NCBI GenBank assembly: GCA_003567685.1
Contig: PWYW01000099.1
Span: forward strand, 1-64,000
Reading direction: 5' to 3'
Source of the DNA: Gammaproteobacteria bacterium
GTDB taxonomy: Bacteria; Pseudomonadota; Gammaproteobacteria; Xanthomonadales; Wenzhouxiangellaceae
Length of the DNA: 64,000 nt
The translations under genes and the position numbers were made by a program. This document shows, piece after piece, positions 8,491 to 17,199 of this stretch. Below the pieces are notes generated by a model that was not told where the DNA came from, searched no databases, and saw only the letters and a program-made list of their open reading frames with translations. Every line of letters starts with the position of its first letter. Within the stretch, counting starts at the first letter, position 1.

Positions 8491-10620
8491 ATGAGTTTTA
8501 CCCGATTGTTTTGCGCCGCCGGTTTGGCGCTGTCTTGCCTTGGCGCTGTTGCTGATGAGATTGCCAGCGATGACCAGCCGCTTGATGACGAACGCATCCT
8601 GGTAACCGCCGAATTCCGGCCGGTAGACCTGTTCGACAGCGCCGGCAGCACCAGCGTGATTGATGCCAATACGCTGCGCGAGCGCCAGGCCAGCCACCTC
8701 GAAGCCGTGCTGGACCTGGCACCCAACGTCAACTACTCGGCCGGCGCCTCGCGCGGGCAGTTCTTCCAGATTCGCGGCGTGGGCGAGCGCAGCGAATTTG
8801 TCGACCCGATCAACCCCTCGGTGGGCCTGATTGTTGACGGCATTGACCTGACCGGCCTGGGCGGCGCGGCCACCTTGGTTGACCTGGCCCAGGTGGAGGT
8901 GTTGCGCGGGCCGCAAGGCACGCTGAACGGGGCCAATGCCATGGCCGGCCTGATCAACCTGGTCTCGACCGCACCGGGAGCCACCACGTCGGGCTACGGC
9001 GAAGCCCGGATTGGCCAGCGCGGCCTGCGCCAGATTGAAGCAGCCCTGGGCGGCCCGGCCAGCGACCAGCTTGGCTACCGACTGGCCTACGGCAGCACCC
9101 GCTCGGATGGCGCCCAGCGCAATGTCTTCCTGGACCGCAAGGACACCGCCCGAATCGACGAGCAGACCCTGCGCGGCCGGCTGTTCTGGCAGCCGCATCA
9201 GCGCTTCAGCCTGGACCTGGTTGGCCTGTTGCTGGACATCGACAACGGCTACGACGGCTTTTCGCTGGACAACACCCGCCAGACCCTGTCGGATGAGCCC
9301 GGCTTCGACCGTCAGGACACCCGCGCGCTGGCCGCGCGAATGGCTTGGGAAGCCACCCCGGCGCTGGATGTCGAACTGGCCCTGAGCGGCCTGTCGGCGG
9401 ATCTTGAATACGGCTTCGATACCGACTGGGCCTTTGTCGGCATCTGCGAGGTGTTCGACTGCCTGGCGCCCGAGTACTCGGCGTTTGATAACTACGAGCG
9501 CAGCCAGGACAACCGAACGGCCGACCTGCGCCTGCTCTCGCGCGCCGAGGCCGGCCAGCCGGCCTGGGTGCTGGGCGCCTACTATCGCGATCAATCGCAG
9601 TCTCTCCGGCGCGAGTTCACCTTCCTGCCGGCCCCGTTCGAGCGCGATTTCGACACCGTCAACCGCGCCCTCTACGGCCAGATCGACTGGCCGCTGGCCG
9701 AGCGCTGGGCGGTGCAGACCGGGCTTCGCTACGAGCGCCGTTGGGCCCGTTATGAAGACAGCGATGGCGCGGCTTTCCGTCCTGCCGAGAGCATGTGGGG
9801 CGGGCGCGTGGCGGTGGAATACCAGACCGATGCAGGCCCCTTGCTCTATGGCCTGGTATCGCGCGGCTACAAGGCTGGCGGCATCAACAGCAACAGCGCG
9901 GTACCCGAGAACCTGCGCGAGTTCCAGACCGAAACCCTGTGGAACTACGAGCTGGGCAGCAAGGGGCGCTTCTGGGACAACCGTCTCGACCTGCGCGCCG
10001 CGCTGTTCTGGCAAGACCGCCGCTCGGTGCAGACCCAGCAGGCCATTCTGCTGCCCATCGAAGGCAACAACTGCCCCTGCGAGTTCGTTCAGTACACGGC
10101 CAACGCCACCGCCGGCCAAAGCTACGGCCTTGAAGCCGAGGCCAACTTCCGGGCCAGCTCGCGCTGGTTCCTGTTCGGCAGCCTGGGCCTGATGCGCTCG
10201 CGCTTCGACGGCTTTGAAAACTTCTCCCACGCCCAGGCCGACCCGGCCAACGGCATCCCCTTCGACATGGACGGGCGCGATCTGCCGCACGCGCCGGAGT
10301 ACATGTTTGCCCTCGGCAGCATCGTGCAGCTGGGCGATGGCTGGTCATTGCGCACCGAAATTGAGGGCAAGGATGCGTTCTACTTCTCCAGCCGGCATGA
10401 AGTGCGCTCGCAATCCTTCACCCGCCTGCATGCGCGTCTGGCCTACCAGACCGGCCAGTGGGAATGGGCGCTGTGGGGACGAAACCTGAGCAACGAAGAC
10501 GTTCAGGTACGCGGGTTCGGCGCCTTCGGCAACGACCCGCGCAAGGGCTACATCGAAGAACCCTACGTGCAGTTCGCCGAACCCCGAACCATCGGCCTGA
10601 GCGCCCGCTACGACTTCTGA
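8491..10620 (+). CDS. TonB-dependent outer-membrane receptor, predicted thiamine/precursor uptake
   Basis: 709 residues with a signal peptide (MSFTRLFCAAGLALSCLGAVA). The plug domain is at about 35-155: the region just after the signal peptide includes DDERILVTAEF, and the plug continues with QIRGVGER, VDGIDLTG and VEVLRGPQGTLNGANAMAGLINLVS. The rest is a 22-strand-type barrel ending in a terminal Phe (SARYDF) as Omp85 substrates do. The TPP riboswitch directly upstream is the functional clue: TonB receptors under THI elements are predicted thiamine or thiamine-precursor transporters. Substrate is inferred from regulation only. No inner-membrane thiamine transporter or thi gene is adjacent. 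Confidence 0.92.
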   Translation: MSFTRLFCAAGLALSCLGAVADEIASDDQPLDDERILVTAEFRPVDLFDSAGSTSVIDANTLRERQASHLEAVLDLAPNVNYSAGASRGQFFQIRGVGERSEFVDPINPSVGLIVDGIDLTGLGGAATLVDLAQVEVLRGPQGTLNGANAMAGLINLVSTAPGATTSGYGEARIGQRGLRQIEAALGGPASDQLGYRLAYGSTRSDGAQRNVFLDRKDTARIDEQTLRGRLFWQPHQRFSLDLVGLLLDIDNGYDGFSLDNTRQTLSDEPGFDRQDTRALAARMAWEATPALDVELALSGLSADLEYGFDTDWAFVGICEVFDCLAPEYSAFDNYERSQDNRTADLRLLSRAEAGQPAWVLGAYYRDQSQSLRREFTFLPAPFERDFDTVNRALYGQIDWPLAERWAVQTGLRYERRWARYEDSDGAAFRPAESMWGGRVAVEYQTDAGPLLYGLVSRGYKAGGINSNSAVPENLREFQTETLWNYELGSKGRFWDNRLDLRAALFWQDRRSVQTQQAILLPIEGNNCPCEFVQYTANATAGQSYGLEAEANFRASSRWFLFGSLGLMRSRFDGFENFSHAQADPANGIPFDMDGRDLPHAPEYMFALGSIVQLGDGWSLRTEIEGKDAFYFSSRHEVRSQSFTRLHARLAYQTGQWEWALWGRNLSNEDVQVRGFGAFGNDPRKGYIEEPYVQFAEPRTIGLSARYDF

Positions 10621-10699
10621 GAAGGTCTTTCCACCCTCTCCCGTCTTCCCTCTCCCATCTTCCCGCCCTACGCAGCCCCAGGCTGCATGGGGCAAGCCA

Positions 10700-11365
10700 T
10701 CAACCCGTGACCTGATCGCGCAGGTAAGTCGGCTCCAGCGAGTAGGCGTCGATGGGCTCCACCTGTTGGGCCAGTGAAAGCAGCGCCGGGGCGCCGGGCC
10801 AGTGCTCTTCATCGGCAAAGCGGGCTTTCGTGCCCAGGGCCTTGCCGGTGATTTCCTTGTAGGCTCGTGCGCCCGGGCCGGTGACGACCCAGTCTTCTCC
10901 ATCGGGCAGGCTGAGAGAGGCCGGCGGCAGCAGGGCTTCATCGCCAACGCGCAGGCGCTTTCCATCCCGGCAGCGATACCAGCCGGCATAGACCTCGCCC
11001 ATGCGCGCATCCAGCAGGCAGAGCAGGGCAGGTGCCTGGCAGTCGGGGTCAACCGTCTGGGCCAGCGCCTCGAGGCTGGATACCGGGTAGATGGGAAGAT
11101 CGTGGGCCAGGGCCACGCCCTGGGCAATGCCAAGCCCGATACGCAGGCTGGTGAAACTGCCCGGCCCGCGCCCGACCACCAGCCCGTCCAGGTCGTTGAA
11201 GCCCAGCCCGGCTTCAGCCAGCAGGGCCTGCGACCAGGGCAAAATGCGCTGGGCATGGCCGCGCGGCTCCACCGCCTGGCGCTCAAGCCGCTGACCACCG
11301 GCTTCCAGCGCGACGGAGCAGTTCTCGGTGGATGATTCAATCGCAAGAAGATTCATGCTGGGCAT
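10700..11365 (-). CDS. tsaB: tRNA threonylcarbamoyladenosine biosynthesis protein TsaB
   Basis: 221 residues, the usual length. MNLLAIESSTENCSVAL at the N-terminus and GRGPGSFTSLRIGLGIAQG at about 65 are typical of the ASKHA-fold TsaB/YeaZ family, which partners TsaD and TsaE in forming t6A37 on ANN-decoding tRNAs in the cytoplasm. Two starts are close: ATG at 11365, preceded by GGGA, and ATG at 11356 (MNLLAIE), the usual family start. It lies downstream of the YoaA-like helicase on the same strand; a long palindrome separates them. Confidence 0.95.
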   Translation of the reverse strand: MPSMNLLAIESSTENCSVALEAGGQRLERQAVEPRGHAQRILPWSQALLAEAGLGFNDLDGLVVGRGPGSFTSLRIGLGIAQGVALAHDLPIYPVSSLEALAQTVDPDCQAPALLCLLDARMGEVYAGWYRCRDGKRLRVGDEALLPPASLSLPDGEDWVVTGPGARAYKEITGKALGTKARFADEEHWPGAPALLSLAQQVEPIDAYSLEPTYLRDQVTG

Positions 11366-11398
11366 TGTAGTCCCAGTGCCCTCAGTTGGCTTGGCGAC

Positions 11399-11517
11399 GG
11401 CCTGGACGAACGCCCGAAGCAGCCGGGGCGCGGGAACTTGGATATCGGCTGCACCTCAAGGCTCGATATCCAAGCCCCCGCGCCCCTTGCTGGCAGCTCC
11501 GGTCGCTCGTCCAGGCC
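11399..11517. repeat. Long imperfect palindrome between helicase gene and tsaB
   Basis: The outer arms GGCCTGGACGA (11399-11409) and TCGTCCAGGCC (11507-11517) are exact complements. The inner arms are stronger: GGGGCGCGGG (11425-11434) pairs with 11477-11486, and after a two-base mismatch CTTGGATATCG (11437-11447) pairs with CGATATCCAAG (11464-11474), leaving a 16-base loop. The outer middle part pairs poorly. It could end helicase transcription, act as an RNA-processing site or be a mobile palindromic repeat. No U-tract follows on the coding strand. Confidence 0.8.
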
Positions 11518-11564
11518 CCGGATTCTTCAAAAGAAAAACGACGAAATCGCCCCCCTTTTACCCT

Positions 11565-13484
11565 TCACCTTTCACCGCCTATCTCATGCTTCTGGCGAAG
11601 AAACGCCGCCGCCTCGGCTCCGCTGTCGACCGGTGTCATCGGCGGCAGGCTGTTAAGAAACAGCCGTCCGTAGGATTTGCTTTTCAGGCGCGGGTCGCCG
11701 ATCACCAGCACGCCGAAATCGTCGGCCTGGCGAATCAACCGTCCGACGCCCTGCTTCAGCGCCAGCACCGCCTGCGGCAGTTGCACCTGGCTGAACGGGC
11801 TTTCGCCGGCCTCGCGCACCGCCTTCATGGTGGCTTCGAGCACCGGGTCGTCGGGCGAGGCGAAGGGTAGCTTGTCGATGATGACCAGGCTGAGTGCCGG
11901 GCCGGGCACGTCTACGCCTTCCCAGAAACTGGCCGCGCCCAAAAGCAGGCTCCGGGGGGTATCCAGAAAGCGTTGCAGTAGCACCTGGCGCGGGGCTTCT
12001 TCCTGCACCAGCAGGTGGAAATCGCTGTGGGCGCGCAGCCATTCGGCCGCCTGGTTCAGCGCCCGGTGGGCGGTGAACAGCAAGAACGCCCGGCCGCCAT
12101 TGGCGCGCAGCAGCGGCATCACCTGTTCAAGCAACTGGGGCCCGAAACCCGGATCTCGCGGTTCGGGCAGACCGGTGGGCAGCCACAGCCGGGTTTGATT
12201 GGCGTAGTCGAACGGGCTGGCGATGATCACCTCGTCGGCATCGTCCAGCCCCAGGCGACGGGTGAAGTGGTCAAAGCGACGGGCCACCGCCAGGGTGGCC
12301 GAGGTCATGATCCAGGTGGCCGGGTTGTGTTCGCGCAGCGCGGTCAGCGGCCCGGCAATGTCCAGCGGGGTGATCTGCAGCGAGAATCGGCCGCGCCGGT
12401 TGGTGAACCAGCGCACCGTGCCTTCTTCGCCGGTCATGAAGGCTCGCAGGCCGTCCAGCAGCAGGCCGGCGCGGTCGGCGCAGTTGCCCATCTCGCGGGT
12501 CTGTTCGGCCACCGGGTCCAGCGCGCCTTTCAGTTCGGCCAGCCGCTGGGCCAGTGATTCGAAACGGGATTGCAAGTGAGTCAGACGGGCATGGTCGCCG
12601 CGTGGCGGCAGGTCGACGCAGGCGCTGACGCACTGGTCCAGTTCGTCACGCAGGGCCTGGATGGGCACGCGCAGCAGTTGCAGGCTGCCAGCGGCCTGGC
12701 CACAGGCGGCGAGGCTGTCGCGGGCCAGTTCCTTCACCTGCCAGGCGCTGACGCCGCGCGAGAAAAAGCGCATCGCCGTTTCCGGCACCTGGTGGGCCTC
12801 GTCGATGATCACCGCATCGGCGCCGGGCAGCACCTCGCCAAAGCCGGTGTGCTTTAGCGCCATGTCGGCAAACAGCAGGGGGTGGTTGACCACCACGATG
12901 TCGGCATCCTGGGCCTTGCGCCGGGCGTGGGCCAGCGGGCAGTCCTTGAGCATCGGGCAGTCGCTGCCCAGGCAGTTGTCCTGGGTGGAGGTCACCAGCG
13001 GCCAGACTGGCGAACGGGCGCTGATGCTCTCGATCTCGCTGATTTCGCCGCGCTCGCTGTGGCGTGCCCAGCGGGCTACTTCTCTCAGCTCGGCAGCCAG
13101 TTCGCTGTCGCGATCGCTCTGTTCGTCCAGATGGGTTTGCAGGCGCTGCGGGCACAGGTAGTTGGCGCGCCCTTTCAGCAGCGCCACGCGCTTTTCGACG
13201 CCGCTGGCCTTCAGCGCCAGCGGCAAGTCGCGGTTGAACAGTTGGTCCTGAAGGTTCAGCGTGCCGGTCGAGATGATGCTGCGCCCTTCGCGGGCCAGCA
13301 CCGGCAGCAGGTAGGCCAGCGTCTTGCCGGTGCCGGTGGCGGCCTCGGCGACCAGATCGCGGCCCTGGTCAAGGCAGGCAGTGATGCGTTCGGCCAGCTC
13401 GATTTGGCCGGGCCGGGGGCGGAAGCCGGGCAGCAGCTCGGCCAGCGGGCCTTCGCCGGCAAATTGCCTGGCCAGTTCGGTCAT
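11565..13484 (-). CDS. yoaA: YoaA/DinG-family Fe-S ATP-dependent DNA helicase
   Basis: 639 residues, matching YoaA. Walker A is EAATGTGKT at about residue 46-54. The XPD-type iron-sulfur cysteines are in NYLCPQR and in DNCLGSDCPMLKDCPLAHAR. The Walker B/DEAH box is VIIDEAHQ. C-terminal helicase motifs include FLLFTAHRALN, LLLGAASFWEGVDVPG and QGVGRLIRQ. The family unwinds DNA 5'-3' in repair and damage tolerance. The start at 13484 is seven bases after the upstream TPR lipoprotein stop, so the two are probably co-transcribed. Confidence 0.93.
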   Translation of the reverse strand: MTELARQFAGEGPLAELLPGFRPRPGQIELAERITACLDQGRDLVAEAATGTGKTLAYLLPVLAREGRSIISTGTLNLQDQLFNRDLPLALKASGVEKRVALLKGRANYLCPQRLQTHLDEQSDRDSELAAELREVARWARHSERGEISEIESISARSPVWPLVTSTQDNCLGSDCPMLKDCPLAHARRKAQDADIVVVNHPLLFADMALKHTGFGEVLPGADAVIIDEAHQVPETAMRFFSRGVSAWQVKELARDSLAACGQAAGSLQLLRVPIQALRDELDQCVSACVDLPPRGDHARLTHLQSRFESLAQRLAELKGALDPVAEQTREMGNCADRAGLLLDGLRAFMTGEEGTVRWFTNRRGRFSLQITPLDIAGPLTALREHNPATWIMTSATLAVARRFDHFTRRLGLDDADEVIIASPFDYANQTRLWLPTGLPEPRDPGFGPQLLEQVMPLLRANGGRAFLLFTAHRALNQAAEWLRAHSDFHLLVQEEAPRQVLLQRFLDTPRSLLLGAASFWEGVDVPGPALSLVIIDKLPFASPDDPVLEATMKAVREAGESPFSQVQLPQAVLALKQGVGRLIRQADDFGVLVIGDPRLKSKSYGRLFLNSLPPMTPVDSGAEAAAFLRQKHEIGGER

Positions 13485-13491
13485 CGGGCCG

Positions 13492-14040
13492 TCAGAACCG
13501 CGGCGGCGGCTCGACCTGGCAATTGTTCAGGCGCTGGCGCGCCTCGCTGGCTTCGTCGAAACGGGCTTCGCGTTCCATCGCCAGGGCAATGGTGCGCCAG
13601 TTGCGCTGGCAGATTTCGCCCACCCGTGGACCGGTATCAAACGAACGGCGAGCGTAGCTTTCCGCCTGCGACCAGTTGCCCTGGGCCAGGCGAATTTCGG
13701 CCATGTCCTGCAGCAACTCAGGGTCGCGTGATTCAATGCGAAGGGCGCGCTCCAGCAGCAGTGCGGCCCGGTCGAGATCACCACGGGCTTCGGCTTCAGC
13801 CGCTGAGTCACGCAGTTCAACCACGGCCGGGTTGCGCAGCGCATAAACCTGAAGCCCACGGGTTTCTTCGGCCGCTGGTGCGCGCACCTGTTCTTCCACG
13901 GTGCGCTGCTCGACCGGCGCCGGCGACAGCGACGTGGTCGCGCAACCGGCCAGCATGCCAAGTGCCAGCAGGGCTACAAGTGGAGTTAGCAGCCGGCGAA
14001 GAGTCGGCAGGGAAGTCGCTGGAGCGCAGCTTGAAGTCAT
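13492..14040 (-). CDS. TPR-containing lipoprotein
   Basis: 182 residues. After a basic N-terminus and a hydrophobic stretch (LTPLVALLALGMLAGC) comes a lipobox (MLAGC), so it is a predicted lipoprotein. Residues 80-150 form two or three TPR-like helices (AEARGDLDRAALLLERALRI, AEIRLAQGNWSQAESYARRS). Specific function unknown. It lies directly upstream of the helicase gene. The MITE-like copy 2 begins about 40 bases upstream of its start codon, so its promoter may be inside or next to that element. Confidence 0.8.
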   Translation of the reverse strand: MTSSCAPATSLPTLRRLLTPLVALLALGMLAGCATTSLSPAPVEQRTVEEQVRAPAAEETRGLQVYALRNPAVVELRDSAAEAEARGDLDRAALLLERALRIESRDPELLQDMAEIRLAQGNWSQAESYARRSFDTGPRVGEICQRNWRTIALAMEREARFDEASEARQRLNNCQVEPPPRF

Positions 14041-14078
14041 ATCGGGCGGTCTTGGGTGTGTGGCATCAATGGCTTACT

Positions 14079-14336
14079 AGTACCTGCATAAGTATTGCCT
14101 CATTCAGGGCTCCTGACGGATTCGCCTGCAAGGCAAAGTGGCGAAGGCATAGTTATTCTACGTCGAGCCACTTTAACGCCGCAGGCGGATTCGTCAGGAG
14201 CCCCCTGCGGGCTTGCCTCTCGGCGTCCGTGGACTGCGTTCTCGGCGCTTGATGTAGGGTGGCTACACCGGCGCGCCGACGCCTTGTCACGAACGCCGAG
14301 AGACAAGCTGAATGTGGCAATACTTATGCAGGTACT
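14079..14336. mobile_element. MITE-like element, copy 2 (inverted relative to copy 1)
   Basis: About 258 bp with ends AGTACCTGCATAAGTATTGCC and its complement. The inverted match extends six bases further out on both sides (CTTACT...AGTAAG). The interior is the reverse complement of copy 1 at 4760-5029, with small indels, and contains the same internal inverted repeat (GGCTCCTGACGGATTCGCC near 14106 and its partner near 14195). Flanking CTAG on both sides could be a target duplication or part of the repeat. No transposase frame. Confidence 0.78.
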
Positions 14337-14364
14337 AGTAAGAGTATAGCGGAGGGCAATGGTT

Positions 14365-16674
14365 TCAGCGCCGTTGCCAGGGCCAGCGTCGTTCGGATTC
14401 CGGTTCGGGAATGCAGGGCGACAGCTGGCTGGGCTGGCTGCCGGCAATAAAGGGCAGGGCGCGGGCATTCGGGCAGTCTTCGCTGGCCAGCAGCGGGCTG
14501 GGCCAGTCGACCCAATACCAGTCAATCGAATCGGGCCAACTGGTCGGCTGATGGTCAATTGATAGCTGTGAGAACAACCGAGCCCAAACCGGCAGCGCCG
14601 CGCTGGAACCGGAAATGTTGGCCGGCTGGTTATCGTCGCGCCCGGTCCAGACCACCCCCAGCCAGTCGCTGCTGTAGCCGGCGAACCAGGCATCGCGGCG
14701 GTCATTGGTGGTGCCGGTCTTGCCGCGTACGCCCGGGTCGTTCGGCAAGCGCCAGGACAGGCTTCGGCCGGTGCCGTCGGTAACGGCATGGCGCATGGCG
14801 AAGTCCAGCAGCGCCAGCGCTTCGCGGTCACGGATCGGGCGCATCTGCATCGGGTAGCGGCCGATGGATTCGCCTTCGGCATTGATCACGTCGGTAATCG
14901 CGCGCAGCGGGGTGCTGTAGCCCTCCGAGGCCAGCGCCTGGTAAAGCTGGGCCACTTGCAGCGGGCTTAGCTCGATGGCTCCCAGCAGCGCCGACGGATG
15001 GACATCATTGCCAGGCTCGACACCCAACTGGCGCAACACCCGCATCAGCGCCGGAACGCCCACGTCCAGGCCCAGTTGCACCGTGGCCTGGTTCAAGGAG
15101 CGGCCCAGCGCGTCCATCAGGGCGACCTCGCCCTGGCTTTCACCATCGTAGTTGCGCGGCTCCCAGGCGGGTTGGCCGGGCAGGGGCACGCTGATTGCCT
15201 CGTCATTGAGCGTGCTGGCCAGGTGATAGCGGTCGGGCTGGGCCAGCGCCAGCAAGTAGACAAAGGGCTTGATCACCGAGCCGACCGGGCGGCGAGCGTC
15301 CAGCGCGCGGTTGAAGCCGCGACGCGAGGGTTGGCGATCACCCACCAGCGCGCGAATCTCGCCGGATGCCGGCTCCAGCAGCACGATGGCGCCCTGCAAC
15401 TCGTTCGGTTGGCGTTCCACGTCGGCAAGACCGGCTGCCAGTGCCTGTTCGGCATGGCGCTGGGCCGAGGGCGATAGCGTGGTGAAGATGCGCAAGCCGG
15501 TGCCGCGCAGGTCGCGATCGCGATAGTCCTGTCGCAGTTGGCGGGCGACCAGGTCCATGAAATCACTCTGGCCTCGCTGGCCACGCTGGGTGCGGGTGTT
15601 CACGCCTAGCGGCCGGCTTCTGGCGTCGGCATGTTCGGCGGCCGTCAGCAGACCGGTTTCCAGAAACATGTCCAGCACCAGGTTGCGGCGGTTCAGCGCT
15701 CGCTGGGGGTTACGCACCGGGTGGTACCAGGAGGCGCCGCGCACCATGCCAATCAACAAGGCAATCTGTTCGGGCGCCAGGGCCTGCACCGGCAAGCCGA
15801 AGTAGTACTCGCTGGCCCGGCCAAAGCCGTGAATGGCATTCGGGCCATCCTGCCCCAGGTAAACCTCGTTCAAATAGGCTTCCAGGATGTCGGCCTTGCT
15901 GAAGCGTCGCTCCAGGCTCAAGGCCATCACCGCCTCGTTGAATTTGCGCACCAGGCTGCGGTCGGGCGTCAGGAACAGGTTCTTGACAAGCTGCTGGGTA
16001 ATGGTTGAACCGCCCTGAACCAGCTGGCCATGGCGCAGGTTGGCCCAGGTGGCTCGGGCCAGGCCGCGCGGGTCAACGCCGTGATGGTGGTTGAAGGCAC
16101 GGTCTTCCACGGCCTGGATGCCGACAATCAACAGCGGCGGAAAATCCGGCAAGCTCACCAGCGTCCGGTCACGGTCATCCAGCGGCATCAGGCTGCCGAG
16201 CTCGGCCGGCGGCACTCGCGTCAAGGTGCCCTGTGGCGAGTCGATCTGGCCAATGCGCCCCTGGCTTAGCCCCAGCGACAGGCGGCTGGGTGGCTGGGCC
16301 CCATCCGGGAAGGCGAAGCCGGGCAGGTGGATATCAAAGCGGTCACCGTTGTGTCGGTACTGGCCTATCGAGGCGGGGGCGCCCTGGCTAAGCCCGCTGG
16401 CCTGCAACTCGAAAATCAAATCGCTGGCGCTGATGGCCAGGCCCGGATAAAGCTCCAGCGGCCGGGCATACACACGGCTGGCCTGGGTCCATTGGCGGTC
16501 TTCAAAGCGCTGGCCGGCCTGGTGGTCCAGCCACACCACCCAGGGCACCAGCAGGCCCAGCGACAGGCCCAGCACGAACAGGGTGGGCGGCAGCAGCCAG
16601 CGCCGGAACAATCCGGGCTTTTTCGGCGGTGGTGACGCGCGGCGTGGGCTGCGCTTTTTCGAAGGCCGGCTCAT
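14365..16674 (-). CDS. mrcB: Penicillin-binding protein 1B (bifunctional glycosyltransferase/transpeptidase)
   Basis: 769 residues. A Lys/Arg/Pro-rich cytoplasmic start is followed by one TM segment (about 26-49) and a UB2H-like region (WTQASRVYARPLELYPGL). The GT51 domain has EDRAFNHHHGVDPRGLARA (Glu near 187), QGGSTITQQLVKNLFLT and RRFSKADILEAYLNEVYLG. The transpeptidase has SxxK in GSVIKP (near 463-467), SxN in GRSLNQA and KTG in VRGKTGTTND (near 650). It polymerises lipid II and cross-links peptidoglycan at the inner membrane. Monocistronic in appearance. Confidence 0.96.
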   Translation of the reverse strand: MSRPSKKRSPRRASPPPKKPGLFRRWLLPPTLFVLGLSLGLLVPWVVWLDHQAGQRFEDRQWTQASRVYARPLELYPGLAISASDLIFELQASGLSQGAPASIGQYRHNGDRFDIHLPGFAFPDGAQPPSRLSLGLSQGRIGQIDSPQGTLTRVPPAELGSLMPLDDRDRTLVSLPDFPPLLIVGIQAVEDRAFNHHHGVDPRGLARATWANLRHGQLVQGGSTITQQLVKNLFLTPDRSLVRKFNEAVMALSLERRFSKADILEAYLNEVYLGQDGPNAIHGFGRASEYYFGLPVQALAPEQIALLIGMVRGASWYHPVRNPQRALNRRNLVLDMFLETGLLTAAEHADARSRPLGVNTRTQRGQRGQSDFMDLVARQLRQDYRDRDLRGTGLRIFTTLSPSAQRHAEQALAAGLADVERQPNELQGAIVLLEPASGEIRALVGDRQPSRRGFNRALDARRPVGSVIKPFVYLLALAQPDRYHLASTLNDEAISVPLPGQPAWEPRNYDGESQGEVALMDALGRSLNQATVQLGLDVGVPALMRVLRQLGVEPGNDVHPSALLGAIELSPLQVAQLYQALASEGYSTPLRAITDVINAEGESIGRYPMQMRPIRDREALALLDFAMRHAVTDGTGRSLSWRLPNDPGVRGKTGTTNDRRDAWFAGYSSDWLGVVWTGRDDNQPANISGSSAALPVWARLFSQLSIDHQPTSWPDSIDWYWVDWPSPLLASEDCPNARALPFIAGSQPSQLSPCIPEPESERRWPWQRR

Positions 16675-16755
16675 CGGGTCAAGGGCATGGGTGGCTAAAC
16701 GTTTGCGGCGGGGGGCTGTCTACGAGGTCATGACAGTGCGTGATATTATGAACCA

Positions 16756-17127
16756 ATGACAAAGGCGTTTGCCCAGCGATCTGCAGTGCTGTTCAGCCTG
16801 GTGCTTCTGGCCCAGGTGATCATGCCGTGGCACGCCATGCACATGGCGGCGCTGGCCGACGTCTCTGCTTCGGACGACGCTCAACAGACCGCGCCGCTGG
16901 TTGCCGGTTCACCCTGTCATCCACCCATGGCCGCTAATGGCGGCAACGACGAAAGCGAACCGCCCATCGTCGGCTTTTGCGAATGGCTTTGTGCCCAGGC
17001 ACAGTGCACGCCGGCCTTTGACGGCCTGATGCAACTGGTGGCTGCCCCCGCAGGCCCGCCATCCGGTCTGCTGACCAATTTCGACTCCCTGGTTTCCCCG
17101 GTTCCGACACCCCCTCCAATCGTTTGA
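16756..17127 (+). CDS. Small secreted Cys/His/Met-rich protein, first gene of putative metal operon
   Basis: 123 residues, family not recognised. The N-terminus is a signal-like hydrophobic stretch (AVLFSLVLLAQVIM) followed by PWHAMHMAAL. Possible metal ligands are HAMHM, PCHPPM and CEWLCAQAQC. The tail is Pro-rich (VPTPPPIV). The start is uncertain: no good ribosome-binding site precedes the ATG at 16756, and a -10-like TATTAT at 16744-16749 would give a near-leaderless message; GTG at 16789 is an alternative. It precedes a barrel-like protein, a MerP-like protein and a MerT-like carrier, so a metal-binding role is inferred from context and composition. Confidence 0.6.
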   Translation: MTKAFAQRSAVLFSLVLLAQVIMPWHAMHMAALADVSASDDAQQTAPLVAGSPCHPPMAANGGNDESEPPIVGFCEWLCAQAQCTPAFDGLMQLVAAPAGPPSGLLTNFDSLVSPVPTPPPIV

Positions 17128-17199
17128 CTTCATGCCCCTGAAGTAACCGCCGCCTGGCCTTTGCCGGTGGTGGCAACCCTTATTGCATGGAGAAAAACA

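Noticed and set aside
8272-10290. Long open frame (672 codons) on the minus strand
   Set aside because: Antisense to the TonB receptor, which has clear signal peptide, plug and barrel; the minus frame has no family features and repeats Ala/Gln/Gly-rich sequence typical of GC-rich shadows.
10620-10700. Pyrimidine-rich tract after the TonB receptor
   Set aside because: GCAGCC-CCA-GGCTGC hairpin is present but no U-run; not called a terminator.
12882-14252. Long plus-strand open frame
   Set aside because: Antisense to the YoaA-like helicase and lipoprotein; its end is only the MITE-like repeat.
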